64,000 nucleotides of DNA from Pyrrhosoma nymphula (GCA_963573305.1 OY754328.1:45375822-45439821), one strand, 5' to 3'; counted from the stretch's first letter, positions 41,341 to 52,176 are shown. A program made the numbers and translations. The notes: a model not told the origin generated them from the letters alone.

Positions 41341-42300
41341 GTCTTGAACTGAAGAGATGGACCACTCTTGCTCCGAGTGGAGCTCATCTCCGGAGAAGCC
41401 TTCTCTCTCCTCTGCACTTCGCTCATCCACTTTAAAAAGGGCGCGCGCTCTTCAGCTCACGAGTTCGAATTCGAGCGTTCTCGGGCCTTTAGCCATCGGC
41501 AACGCTTCTTTTTCTTCCTCTCCACTTCAAAGGGGAGGGGAGAGGAGGGGGAGAGGGGTGGAGGAGGTAAGGGGGGGCTCGACTCTCCCGAAAATGGAGC
41601 GAAATCAGGTTTTCGTTTCACTGTCTTAAAAGAATTCCGATCCGCCCGAGAGTTCTTCCTCTTGGCAAAATATAGCGCCCCTCCTCCCCCCCATTCCCTC
41701 CCCCCATTCCCCTTCCCCACCCACCCACCCCCCGCACTCCAATCCACCAAATATCAACGTATCCGCCGCACCCACCCCTTAATCCGCCGGCCACCTTTCA
41801 CTCCAGCATCGCCCCCGCAAGAGAGTCCCTTGAGCGCCTTCCCCCCCTCTTCTTCTTCCGCCCCCCCCTGCCTCCCCTCTCCCCCCTCCGCCACAGCAAC
41901 CGCCATTTCCTCAATCAGCGCTGGAAGGAGTGAGGGGGGGGGGGGGGCAGGAGGGGAAGGGGGGAGGGAAAGGGAGGGAAATAATATATAAATGTGTGCG
42001 TGTATTCGTCTCGGGAAGGAAGCAGAAAGGGGGGGGGGGAGGAATCGGCAGGAAATGGACTCTGGACCGGCGGAGGCCCCTAACGACGGTCATCTCGCCA
42101 CTTTTGATCGAATTTGCGGAATCCTCCTTTTCTGCTCCATCTCTCTTCCTTCCTCCCCCCCACACGCCCCCGCCCCTCCCCACCCGTTCTGCCCCCGTCC
42201 CCCAGGGGCTGCCACCACCCTTTATCATCCGAAAGGGCCGCTCGAGCACCCTTGAGGGACCCTCTCTTGCTCCGTGCTGGCGCGCGCACTCACATGGCGA
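41340..42300. other. GC-rich low-complexity island
   Basis: (CT)n at 41309-41325, GGGGAGGGG and CCCCCC tracts, a G-run at 41935-41947 and another at 42031-42040. Long overlapping frames on both strands encode Pro/Arg/Gly/Ser-rich strings and are rejected. TTTAAAAAGGGCGCGCGC near 41432 has a TATA-like core, but nothing else supports a promoter. Confidence 0.5.
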
Positions 42301-42324
42301 TGAAATAACGTGGAAATTGACATA

Positions 42325-42425
42325 GAAAAAAATTGGCCTCGACAGGGAATCGAACCACGAACCTTCGGCTTTCCGTTTTACGCATCTAGTTAGTTCACTT
42401 GTATCCTCCTAAGTTACCGCAAGAA
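42325..42425 (-). repeat. tRNA-derived SINE head
   Basis: On the minus strand TAACTTAGGAGGATA (42402-42416) is an A-box-like D arm and CGTGGTTCGATTCCC (42345-42359) a T arm with B box, about 50 nt apart, followed by TGTCGAGGCCA. The anticodon arm does not fold properly, so this is a SINE head rather than a tRNA gene. Confidence 0.6.
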
Positions 42426-42429
42426 TTAG

Positions 42430-42950
42430 GAAGCTACGTAGCTGTCTGCGAATTGCATTTTTAAGCTATTGCCATCCCAAATGCATGGGAAAAGGCATTT
42501 TGTGAGGGGGAATGTAGCACTAACGATTCGATACAAGCAACTACTATTTTTATAAAATACACCGATTATTAATAGGCAAGTAAGCACATACATCCTAACC
42601 ATCATTTAAGATTAGGATGTAATTTTTAAACATTTTAAAATCTACTTATTGTTAAAAATATATCGCGCCAAATTTAAATGTCACATAAATCTAACTATTA
42701 TAGTTGATATTGGAGCAGTAATGGGAGAACTTACTTACAAAATGGTTCATCAACCATTTTTTAATTTATACCGGTTGAATACATTTTATTTACTTTCACT
42801 AATTACTAGTACTTTACTGACCATCAACTGGCAAAGTCCATGGTGAAAATGCCAACTATGATAATCGACAGCAAAAAAAAAAACAAACATTCTGTCAGAC
42901 ACACAAGGAACGTTATAAATAATAAAAAATAAAATTTAAGTCTTTCCCGC
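42430..42950. other. AT-rich DNA without a gene
   Basis: Possibly SINE body at the start. Nothing else supportable. Confidence 0.4.
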
Positions 42951-43184
42951 GAGCACTTGGCTCAACGGCACCGCTTCAACACCGAGTCACCTCCACCCAC
43001 TCCGAGAGGAATATTTTACGACTCTTCTTCTTCACCCGTGCACCCGTGCACCATGGCTGCGGCCCATCATTTGGTGCTCCCCGAAATCCGAATGGCCGTG
43101 TCGAAACATCCTCCTCTCGTATTCTTCACACCATTCGACCTCTTTGGTGACCTTTCCTGACAACACCCTTCCTCCAGCCTCTCG

Positions 43185-43260
43185 AGAGGCACGATTGGAG
43201 AGGCACGACGGAGAGGCACGATTGGAGAGGCACGATTGGAGAGGCACGGTGGAGAGACGC
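43185..43260. repeat. Minisatellite, 13-16-bp unit
   Basis: Five to six units of GAGAGGCACGATTG / GAGAGGCACGACG in tandem. A further GAGAGAGGCAC lies at about 43292. Confidence 0.85.
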
Positions 43261-43444
43261 GAGGCGTGCACGCACGCGTGAGGCGAAGAAGGAGAGAGGC
43301 ACATCTCCGCGACCTTCTCCCTCCTTTTAGAATTCGCGACCTCGTGAGGAGAAGGACACGGTGCTTAAATCCACGGAGAGAACACATCTACTCAGAAGAA
43401 TATACAAGATGGTTGAAGGGTTGACATTGTGGAATTTAGACATG

Positions 43445-43776
43445 TTGCAATAATTAAAACTTTGTAATATTCCACACTATTTTTATTAATGGTACAAGCC
43501 TGACCTGTTTCAATGTTAACACATCATCATCAGAGGCTAAAATTGCAAAGTACAGAGGTAGTGGCTTGAAATATATACTGGGTTCCCGGAGAAGGAAGTA
43601 AGGAGGAGGAGGTTGGGATGGGGGGGGGGAAGACATTAGTAAAAAGACGGGGATTAACGGGGCAAGGTTACGGGAAATTTAAAACCAACAGATGATGATG
43701 TGTTAACATTGAAACCGCTCATGCTTGTACTATTAATAAAAACAGTGTGGAATATTACAAAGTTATAACTATTGCA
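43445..43776. repeat. Inverted pair of PLE ends around a G-rich spacer
   Basis: The left arm (43445-43533) and right arm (43690-43776) are inverted copies sharing ACTTTGTAATATTCCACAC, TTTTTATTAAT, GTACAAGC and TTTCAATGTTAACACATCAT. The left arm, read on the minus strand, holds a complete hammerhead core. The right arm has a damaged core (CAGATGATG). The spacer contains GGAGGAGGAGG and a G-run. It is the same architecture as at 46135-47205 but more diverged. Confidence 0.7.
43498..43537 (-). ncRNA. Hammerhead ribozyme-like motif
   Basis: On the minus strand: stem I GCCT (43534-43537) pairs with AGGC (43498-43501). Core CTGATGA (43527-43533), extra T, stem II GATGT-GTTA-ACATT (43512-43525), GAAA (43508-43511), stem III AC-AG-GT, C17 at 43502. 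Confidence 0.7.
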
Positions 43777-43779
43777 TAC

Positions 43780-45495
43780 TTAGAAGAAATTATTCCTTCG
43801 CTCTAAGGCGTGACTTCTTCTCTTTACCATTTTCCGCCATGTTCTTCTTTCACGCGCTCGACGACATCGGGCGGACAAAGTTATCCAGATGTGAACTCAC
43901 CCGAGGCGACGCCCGGATGAGCGAATCTGCGCGGATTCCAAGCGTAAGATTCCGGGCTTCTTATTGGCTGAAGATCTTGCTTTAGGCTTTCGTTAACCGG
44001 GATTCCCTTTAACGCCGCTTTCATATCTGGGAGCTACATTAGTTCCTCCACAGTCCCTTCGAATGACGTGACCCGCCAGCGTGATTGCACCTCTTGCGCC
44101 CTCTTGCGCCTCAAAGACGTGGCAATTTTAGAGACGCTGAAGAGTGTGAAGGGATGTGCTGAAGACACGGCCGTCGATGGGCCTGAAGGAGCGGGTCTCC
44201 GTCATCGAGAATGTAACAAGACCTATTGGTGCGAAAAAATTGCTGCAGGCTGGAAATCTGTCTTTACTTGATAAGGAAAAAACTCAATGGGTTTTAATGC
44301 CAGAACGTTGCAGTTGCAAGGAGATGAAGAAGCTACAATATCCTTCATAGAATATTTTAATAATTACTTTTCTTACAATATTTAATTACCTGTGGAAACA
44401 ATTAAGACTATCAGGAATTTTGATAAGTTTTTTTAAACGAAACAGGGAATGCCGAATATTGCAAAAGTCCTGAAGTTGTGGTCCAGTGTGGTCCAGACCA
44501 AGAGCCACTGTATCTCGCCGTTACTGCTTTCGAGTTTTTCCACTTTTTATAATCCTTCCACAGCCTTATTTTACGGCTGGATCTATTTATAGGTAGTTAT
44601 AGGTGTAGCGAAACTCGATGTTACTCATTTGTGCAGAGCACGATGCAAAGGAGAGGAAAGCGTACGTGAGATGTGAGATAAAGAGGCCAAGCCTTTTTCC
44701 TAAGGACCCTGCGGGAGTCCTTAGATAACTTTGCCCGCTCATTAACGCTTGATTTACGGTAAGTGATCTCTAATCCTATGCTGGTGAGTGTCACCAAGTT
44801 TCTCCATATCTATAATGTCCAATTCAGTCCCCACCCCCTACCCCAGCGAAACGACTTCTGTATCAACTTGTCTTTGGCGATTTTTAGAGACAGTTGAAGG
44901 GGGACGTTTTTTGATAAATTCGTCCCAATTTCAGCCTCCGTGCCCTGCCAATGCGTAAGAACTAAAACAAACGAAATGCGTCTCTTTATAAACCAATCAA
45001 TGGAGAAAGACAATGCGAATTTTCAACTTCCGGTTAGGAAAAAACACCTTTTGATGTTGGCTATTTCAACGAAATTTGCGCCTTCTCGCAACAGACTAAT
45101 TCGATGACAGATCGATGGCTAATTGGATTGCAATTTCTTCGTTTCCCTCTGGTGGGTAACGGTGGGGTTCCTCTCCTCGGTGAATAACGGGTTTTATACG
45201 AAAATTAACTTCGAATATCATTAGATACCTTTGATGTGCCACCAACAAGTATGTCACAAAGCATGTTTCTCTAGCTTCGAAACTCGACAGATCTAGGCGA
45301 GACCTTTTCAAACGTGACTCACTCACTCATGGCATTAATTCCGAAGTTACATGGAGCTTTCCATTCGCTTTAGTGAGCCCTTGCGGCAACACAAAACCGC
45401 GGTTGCTTTTCATTCGTGCAAGATCCTGAGTACTTGGATGCGCACTTCAAAAAAGATCAAAATCAGAGATTATGCGCGATAGAGTGTGTTTGAGA
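43780..45495. other. No recognisable gene over 1.7 kb
   Basis: Mixed DNA with short open frames only. Nothing supportable. Confidence 0.4.
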
Positions 45496-45500
45496 AGAAA

Positions 45501-46047
45501 AGTACCAAACCGGTCTATTCTCTGACGACGATGATAATATTTTAAGAAATCCGACATACTAGGGTAGATCAGATCATGAGAATAAAATTAGGGAACTAGA
45601 CTGCAGAACGGACAGAGTTAAAATGTCATTTTTCCCACGAACGATAAGGGACCATAACAGGTGCCAATGAGACTTTTATCTAGGTTAGTCGTTAGGTAGT
45701 GTATCTCTTAGTAGTAGTAGTAATCCTAATACTTGAATCCTTATCTGTTACCTAGTACTATCAGTACGCCGTGCATGTTTTCTACGTAAGTCTTGAGTCT
45801 CTGTCAATTTGTGTAGCCGCAGAAATACATATATACTAACGGTCCCTCTCCATTATGATAATATCTGTAGTGTAGTAGTGCATGCTTGTGAGGCTTCGCC
45901 TCGTGACAAGCATTATCGATTTATGCTAATGCATAATTAGTCGTAGTTACACTAACTTTAGGGTATAGTGTAATGCATTTTGGTGATTACTCACCCCCTG
46001 CCACATACCCCTGAGGTGGCTTGCAAGGTATTTTGTAGATGTAGATG
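45501..46047 (+). pseudogene. CR1-like LINE C-terminal remnant with 3' tail, copy 3
   Basis: At about 45590-45650 the plus strand encodes a broken NRTD-x-VKMSFFPRTIRD string, the C-terminal NRTDxxKxSFFPRTIRDWN block of CR1-like RT proteins. 45501-45882 is also present inverted at 26831-27222. The 3' end (45960-46047) carries GATTACTCACCCCCTGCC, GAGGTGGCTTGCAAGG and GTAGATGTAGATG, linking the coding remnant to the tail family at 15455 and 25788. Confidence 0.7.
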
Positions 46048-46121
46048 AAAAGAACTTCGATAATCGCATCAGCGATTCTTGTTTATTTGTTGGGTGAAGA
46101 CGGCCAACATGAATAGTAAAC

Positions 46122-46134
46122 ACATTTAAATCAC
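46122..46134 (+). repeat. Left 13-bp direct repeat (putative target-site duplication)
   Basis: ACATTTAAATCAC, identical to 47206-47218, directly flanking the PLE palindrome. Confidence 0.75.
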
Positions 46135-46204
46135 ATTTTAAATAAAACAAAGATGGTAAATTTCCACACAGTATATTATCAACCACAGTATATTAACAAA
46201 CACC

Positions 46205-46248
46205 GACCAAGGTTTCGGCACGTAATGCCATTCTCAAGGTACATATTT
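46205..46248 (-). ncRNA. Variant hammerhead motif, left copy
   Basis: Minus-strand copy of the motif at 47068-47107: TTGAGAA core, stem II TGGCA/TGCC, GAAA, ACCTTGGT, C17. Confidence 0.5.
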
Positions 46249-46603
46249 CTCAAATACTCCACATTATATACCCCGGGATGGAGGCCAGGGGGTGGGGGGG
46301 GGGAGGTATTAAGTCACAGAAGGGGGGGGAATACAAGGGGAAAAGGGAGGGGGGTGGTTTAAAACAGAAAAGCCGTTGGTGGTGAAGGTCAGGAGGCATG
46401 GTCATCATATTGTCGGACGGGAGGGAGAACAAGGTTTAACAAAGGCGATCGATCATTAAAAACAACATCATTACATAACTTAGCCGGGCTATGAGTGATT
46501 TCATATTGTTCAAAGAAATCCAGCTTAGCCCCTTTGTCAAAATGGTGTAAAACTTCCGTGTCAAAATTACTAAAATGATTAAAATCACATTGATCACAAT
46601 GAT

Positions 46604-46909
46604 ATTTGTTATATTGGCCAAACAGGCAGAAGATTTAAGGACAGAGTGAAGGAGCATAGATCTTGTTTTATTAATTGTGACGATAAATCCTGTCTTGCTA
46701 AACACTTGTGTGATTTTAATCATTTTAGTAATTTTGACACGGAAGTTTTACACCATTTTGACAAAGGGGCTAAGCTGGATTTCTTTGAACAATATGAAAT
46801 CACTCATAGCCCGGCTAAGTTATGTAATGATGTTGTTTTTAATGATCGATCGCCTTTGTTAAACCTTGTTCTCCCTCCCGTCCGACAATATGATGACCAT
46901 GCCTCCTGA
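46604..46909 (+). pseudogene. Penelope-like GIY-YIG nuclease, C-terminal fragment
   Basis: The frame opens in ICYIGQTGRRFKDRVKEH, the YIG half of GIY-YIG with its conserved Arg and the EH pair. It continues LAKHLCDFNHFSNFDTEV, the AxHxxxxxHxxxF stretch, and DFFEQYEITHSPAKLCND, which carries the expected Glu. The first GIY strand and the RT are missing. Part of the frame is mirrored on the minus strand in the left arm (46436-46723 region). Confidence 0.8.
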
Positions 46910-47067
46910 CCTTCACCACCAACGGCTTTTCTGTTTTAAACCACCCCCCTCCCTTTTCCTCTTGTATTCCCCCCCCCCCCCTCTGTGACTTAATACCTCC
47001 CACCACCCCCCCCCCACCCCCTGGCCTCCATCCCGGGGTATATAATGTGGAGCATTTGAGAAATATG

Positions 47068-47107
47068 TACCTTGAGAATGGCATTACGTGCCGAAACCTT
47101 GGTCGGT
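47068..47107 (+). ncRNA. Variant hammerhead motif with exchanged C3-G8 pair, right copy
   Basis: Stem I ACC pairs with GGT after the cleavage position. The core reads TTGAGAA in place of CTGANGA. Extra T, stem II GGCA-TTACG-TGCC, GAAA, stem III ACCTTGGT, C17. Relative to the canonical core, C3 is T and G8 is A, which keeps the core base pair as U-A. Confidence 0.55.
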
Positions 47108-47205
47108 GTTTGTTAATATACTGTGTGGAAATTTACCATCTTTGTTTTATTTAAAATGGACATTTCATATTTCCACAATGTCAAGCCTGATACGCTTCTA
47201 TATGT

Positions 47206-47218
47206 ACATTTAAATCAC
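47206..47218 (+). repeat. Right 13-bp direct repeat (putative target-site duplication)
   Basis: ACATTTAAATCAC, identical to 46122-46134. Confidence 0.75.
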
Positions 47219-47219
47219 T

Positions 47220-49855
47220 TCGCGGTCACAAGCTTCCCAACGTCACAATGTGATATATAAATGAATTTTTAGCAAATTAAAGAAAAAATGTCCGTGACTG
47301 TTCTGTACCAGCGGAATTCCACCTCTCGTCAGGTTCCCTCCTGCGCACAACGTTCCATTCATTCCACGTCGTTCGTGTTTGCGCCGAGTGCGCTGATATT
47401 GCGTTCCGATCTGTGAACTGTACTTCAACACCTTGAATGGGAACAGTGTCGCAATCCTTGACTCGTCACGTCCTCATCGTCACTTCCTCCTCATGACCCT
47501 CTGTTGTACGGATTTTAAAAACGCATTGACGTGAACACTTCCCGTGTTACTTTGCACTGTATCCGACGCTCAGAAATGGATACCATGGGGAGAATTCATT
47601 CAGTGTGCAGAGCTCGGACGGTCAAGCACAAAGAATGAGGCATACCGGGGTGTGAAGCCAAGGGAAGGGAACATTTACTGGCGTTTACTGGCGGTGGTGG
47701 AAACAAAATCAGAAGAGAGAAAAGGGACGGATTAACATTTTCGAAAGTATATGATTTAGCGTCATGTACAAGAATGAGTCGGAATTATCGAACCCTACAT
47801 TATAAACCCTAACGAACACGAGTGTAAAGTCATGGCCTCGAGAAATCTGATCTTAAAAATGGCATTGTTTGAAATTTTCGAGAATGGTACGTCAATGGGC
47901 GCATTCAGGGGACGTAGCGCTCCGGGAGCGGTGGAGCGGACACCGCTAACTAGCATGTGCTCAGCTCCCCTGAATGTAAAAATAGACTGAGCGCTACGGT
48001 GGAACTTTTGAATCGCAGTCTCTCTCCATCCGAAGATTTCTTATCGGAGATAATTGATGGAAAGGACTCATAGTGGTTTAATAAAGCTCGAAATTACCTT
48101 CCTATGATTAGTAAGCACAATGACAGATGTGTTAATTCGCGCTATCATCGTCTAGAATATTTATTATATCCAAAAAGGATGGAAAATTTCCTCATAGAGC
48201 ATGCTCTTTAGTTAATCCTTTCCACACAAAGAAGCGATGGAAGGAGTTGAAGAAATGAACAATAAACCAAGCTTGGGCAGACAACTAGCTACCCTTGGTG
48301 AGCTCATTGCATTCTCGTAGATACTTCACTAAGGGAAGACACGAAGACGGTTAATTTTTTGCTGTGCTGCTCTTGCTGCTGGGTGAACTTCGAGCATCGA
48401 TTTCAAGTTAACTGCTATTAATATATTTAATGACTTAGTTCAAAGGTTATGTACTTCGATAATTTCCTTGGGGATGTGCAAACATGTGATGGTGTTTTAC
48501 AGGCCACATTTTTTATGTTGCGTAGCGCACTATATTATACCTTTGGGTATTGGGTTGGGTATTATACCTTTTACGCATTTGCATGCGGCGTTAAAAGACA
48601 AGATCCCTCTGTGGTTCCAATCCCCGTCATGGAAAATGTGGACGTGTTCGGGGTTTTCTTTTCCAAAAAGCTCTCCGTCAATTATTTGCGCTCTTGAGCA
48701 AAGTATTATTATATGTTAAGTATATTAATAATACCATACTTGTTTCATAAGCGTATGCTATCTCGAAACTTGTTAAATTGTGTCGATCGTTACCTTAGCC
48801 CATAGCCCAACAAACTCAGTCCACAAGACATGCATGCATGTTCTCTAAATGATCAGGAGAAAAGGAAAAGGGTTACGTCCAACCCAACCGATGTAAACGT
48901 TCTCACCCACGCCATTAATAAGTCCACTGAAGGTCTTCTTCCAGCGTAGCTTCCTCCGCTTCGATGGACTTCCTTCCTTAGCTCCGTTGCTATTCGAGTC
49001 TCTGTGAGCGCATGATTGGAGGATGATGAATTGGGCAGATTTCATGCGGAGGGTCAAGGGATCTTAGTCACCACCATCCTGTGGAAATTATAGATCAATT
49101 ATAGTTTCATTAAAAACAGCAAAATGAAAAATGTTTAGCCACAGCACAATGTGAGCTTGACTTAGAAAATACATTGAAATTTAAAACATCTGAGCATCGA
49201 AGGCCAATAATAATTGGGCCGGTCACACGAGGGATGGGATGGGACAGGGATTATTCCGTCACAGCTCCCGACTGTGACAGCTCCGACCCAGTCACAAAAC
49301 GTATGATTTTGTCACAGGTGTGATTTTGGTTACAGGTCAGGTCTAAAGAAGAACTTGGACAAGTTTTATTTATTTTCCATTAAGGCACGTTACTGTTTTC
49401 TGGCGTTTTCATGGTTAACTGCAACACGTATCTAATAAAATTTTAGCGTTGCCATATATTGATAACTAAGGATTTGCAACCTCATGTTCAAAGAACAAAA
49501 ATGCTTATAATCGCCTCCCCTACCTCCTCCTGAAAGTTACGAAGATTCGTCCTGAGTCATCCAATGTATATTTATGACGAATTATAAATACGTATTTCTT
49601 TTACATTACAAATACGTATTTATGTGTGCTCGAACGTGCGTCTGTCTTTATGCATTCGCCATTTCTCTCGAAAATTAATTTGAAACCTTCTCAATACATA
49701 GTAGAGGAGGTGGGTGGTCTCATTTATTCTGAATGAACGTTAAAAATCAATTGCGATAGTCTTCATCCCTGTCTTATCACGGCTAATTCTGATTATTCAT
49801 CGGCTACCCTAACCAAAGAAACTGAATGAGACCAATGAACCCCGAATATCTTCAG
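47220..49855. other. No recognisable gene over 2.6 kb
   Basis: AT-rich DNA with short frames. The minus-strand frame at 48845-49057 (SPSKRRKLRWKKTFSGL) is unrecognised. Confidence 0.4.
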
Positions 49856-49859
49856 CAAT

Positions 49860-50145
49860 TCCAATAGTGTCGTCCAGTCCACCCTATATAATGCCTTCTC
49901 CTAATTCCCTTTCTATATATGGCGTAATGGGCCTTATTTCTTTACTATGAATCTCTTCAAAATACTCCTTCCATCTCTCCTGGATCTCTATTGGTTCTAC
50001 CATCAATTTTCTTCTCAAATATTTCCCCGACGTGTGGGTAGATACATTCCATTTTCTTTTTCCGTGATGCATTCGCGTCGTTATTTTTCAGCTCAACGTT
50101 TCTCTTCCTATCCTGGAGGTCTCGCTTTATTTTTAGCCGGAGTAT
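49860..50145 (-). pseudogene. RTE-like LINE, pre-RT linker (downstream part)
   Basis: In two frames the minus strand encodes KKKMECIYPHVGEIFEKK, then EPIEIQERWKEYFEEIHS. The second is the IxxRWKEYFEELxN block that precedes RT in RTE-like LINEs. In element order it should follow the endonuclease at 51846-52918. A PLE lies between, so the LINE was split. Confidence 0.75.
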
Positions 50146-50385
50146 ATAGCAGGATAGTCCCGTCTGGTTGGCTATGACTATTGGCACCAAAATCACTTTC
50201 CGCGTTATTTTTCTTTTTGCTCACGCTACGCCGTAGCGCGTCAAAACTCTTTTCCATGTTGTAGCCATTGTCGTAATTGATGTTTTGTGAGTATTTTGTT
50301 ATATTGAAAGCTTCCTGAATCAATCGGGGGAAATTTTGGGTGGCTATTATTATTGAATTGAAATTATTGAGTGGCTAGACTCAAA

Positions 50386-50760
50386 CTATGCATGCTCGGC
50401 GGATGAGAGGCGGAACTGTTTCTTTTCCGTCACTTTCTGGTGTTCCCTCGCTCTGCATGGAATTGCTCTCCCGGTTTGGCCTATGTACGACTTCCCGCAT
50501 GAACAATTGATCTTGTAAACTCCCTCCTTCATGGTATCGGGAATCCGTTGTTTTGGGTTCGTGTCACCGACCTTTTTCGTGGTAGAGAACCTGGTCATCA
50601 TGTTGCATTTTCTCATCACTCTACCAATCGGTTCCACTGTCCGTGCGACGCAAGAGATGTTGGCATAGGCTGAGGGTTTCTCCTCATTGGCTGCCTCCTC
50701 TTTGATGGTTGTTTTGTTCTCATTCTTTATCTCTAACCTGGCGGATATTTTAAGGACCAA
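50386..50760 (-). pseudogene. PLE GIY-YIG endonuclease segment
   Basis: KEGVYKINCSCGKSYIGQT followed by GRAIPCRAREHQK holds both tyrosine strands of GIY-YIG, the Cys pair characteristic of PLE nucleases, the Arg and the EH. The upstream part (ARLEIKNENKTTIKEEA; KCNMMTRFSTTKKVGD) is the linker after RT. It ends at a stop before the catalytic Glu region. Open for 124 codons. Confidence 0.85.
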
Positions 50761-51200
50761 TTTAGTATAATAACTATGTAGTAACTCCAGGGCTGCAATC
50801 AGTTTCCGTTTTTCAACCGGGAGTGGTTTGGCATTAGTAAAACTGTACGCCCTGTGCAGCGGAGTGTCAATTAATGATACCCTCTGGGCAGAGTGATGGT
50901 GTGAAGTAGTATTGAGGTATCAGTCGGTGTGTGGTCCTTTACGGATGCTGTGTGTCCGAGTTTTCCATCGGGTCTTCTGATGACCACAATATCGAGGATT
51001 GGTAGTTTCCCACGTTATTCAATCTCCATTGTCAATCTTATGGCTGGGTGTCGGGAGTTGAGGTGGTTAAGGAACTTGTCGAGTTACTCCCTTCTGTGAG
51101 GTAATATAACGAAGGTCTCGTTGACATTCCTAATCCACCTAGGTGGTGTCTTTTGTTATATCTTTGTGTTGCTCGAAATCCTCCATGAATATGTTGGTGG

Positions 51201-51629
51201 CTACTGGGAGAGGGGAAATCTCATGGCCATCCCTTTATTATGATGGTAGTATTTCCTGTTCCAGATGAAGTAGGAATTCTTGAGGCAAAACTCCGTCAGT
51301 CCAGGGAAATCTTTGGGTAGGCCTTTTGTCGTGAGTTCTCGGGCGATAAAGATGGAGTCATCAATAGGCACCTTGGGGAACAAGGACACCACGTCGAAGC
51401 TCACATTTAAGTCTTCTTTTCTGACGTTAATATCCTGCAGGATGCGAATTAAGTGCGCCAAATTCTGCAGGATTGTGTTCGTCGAGCAAGTAATAAGCTG
51501 AAGTGCACTTGCGACGCATTGAGCAAGCTTGCAAGCGACAATATTTCTGACAGTTGGGCGCCATTGGACACCATACTCCAAGTATTCGGGATAGGAGGAA
51601 AGACAACGTAACAGCGTCCTGAAAAACAA
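51201..51629 (-). pseudogene. PLE reverse transcriptase segment (motifs A-B)
   Basis: After VQWRPTVRNIVACKLAQCVA and LAHLIRILQDINVRKED come SFDVVSLFPKVPIDDSI (motif A with catalytic Asp), ELTTKGLPKDF and YYHHNKGMAMRFPL (motif B with Gly-Ser changed to Arg-Phe). Such RTs act in target-primed reverse transcription and are related to telomerase RT. The frame is open for 142 codons. Confidence 0.85.
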
Positions 51630-51845
51630 CGCAACGAGTGAATCCCGGAAAAAGAAAATGGAACATTTATCAACTTTCCTGTCATGTCTGTTTACGTTGG
51701 AATTCCCCTTTCCTTACTTCCAACGGTCATCTCCTTCACATCTCTATAAAATGCATTTGGTTTTCACTTTTTCTGAAATGTTTCTTAGGAGTCGATCTCT
51801 TCCCTCCACCACGCCTCCGTTGTTTCCTCACTTCTCTTATTAGCC

Positions 51846-52043
51846 TCAAGTTAAGTTCCCGGGATATTTTCTCCTAGGTCTACGTAAACGCTCTTTCATT
51901 TCCTTCTTTTCTATCCCCATTAGCATCTCCTTCTTGATCCACTGTTGTCCAAATTTGGTAGCACTTAATATGCCTACTGTGGACTTCGCTACTTCCACAA
52001 TACCTTTTTTCAAACGTCTCCATTCCATATCTTCTGAGCTCAC
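51846..52043 (-). pseudogene. RTE-like LINE, segment after endonuclease
   Basis: EWRRLKKGIVEVAKSTVG and QQWIKKEMLMGIEKKEMKER are the linker seen after EN in RTE-like LINEs (W-x-x-LKKxIxEVAxxxxG ... WIxxEMLxxMEERR). The PLE follows directly in element order. Confidence 0.75.
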
Positions 52044-52176
52044 TCCATGATCCTCAACCAGGATTTATCGACCTGTTCCAGTTACTTCTTCATTTCCCCA
52101 GTTAATGCTGCTGTATTCCACTTTATAACTCTCCTACCCGTTCCTTCCTTTTTTAATTAAACGAAGCATTTCGTAA

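Larger units (their letters stand above)
46135..47205. mobile_element. Palindromic Penelope-like element dimer
   Basis: Two copies of a PLE 3' part lie inverted: left arm 46135-46589 (minus) and right arm 46709-47157 (plus), with only scattered differences apart from C/G-tract length and a 16-bp duplication near 46170-46190. The 119-bp spacer belongs to the right copy and encodes CYIGQTGRRFKDRVKEH, the GIY-YIG nuclease motif. The right copy continues with FFEQYEITHSPAKLCND to a stop at 46909, then a C-rich stretch, a hammerhead-like motif and TGTGTGGAAATTTACC. The pair sits between 13-bp direct repeats, so it probably inserted as one unit. Inverted or tandem dimers are a known habit of PLEs. 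Confidence 0.85.
50150..51640 (-). mobile_element. Penelope-like element with RT and GIY-YIG domains, lying in RTE LINE
   Basis: Reading leftward: FDVVSLFPKVPID (RT motif A, about 51385-51425), GMAMRFPLSQ (motif B, usually GxAMGSPLSP, near 51205-51235), WIRNVNETFVILPH (motif C position, 51100-51140), GKLPILDIVVIRRPDG (about 50975-51020), GVYKINCSCGKSYIGQT (GIY-YIG, about 50460-50520), ending EAFNITKYSQNINYDNGY (about 50265-50320). The catalytic YVDD is replaced by NVNE and several stops occur, so the copy is dead. No hammerhead core remains at its left end. It separates two parts of one RTE LINE. Confidence 0.85.

Noticed and set aside
41368..42325. Open frames of 100-207 codons
   Set aside because: Same reason: composition-driven frames in a GC-rich tract, opposite-strand frames equally long.
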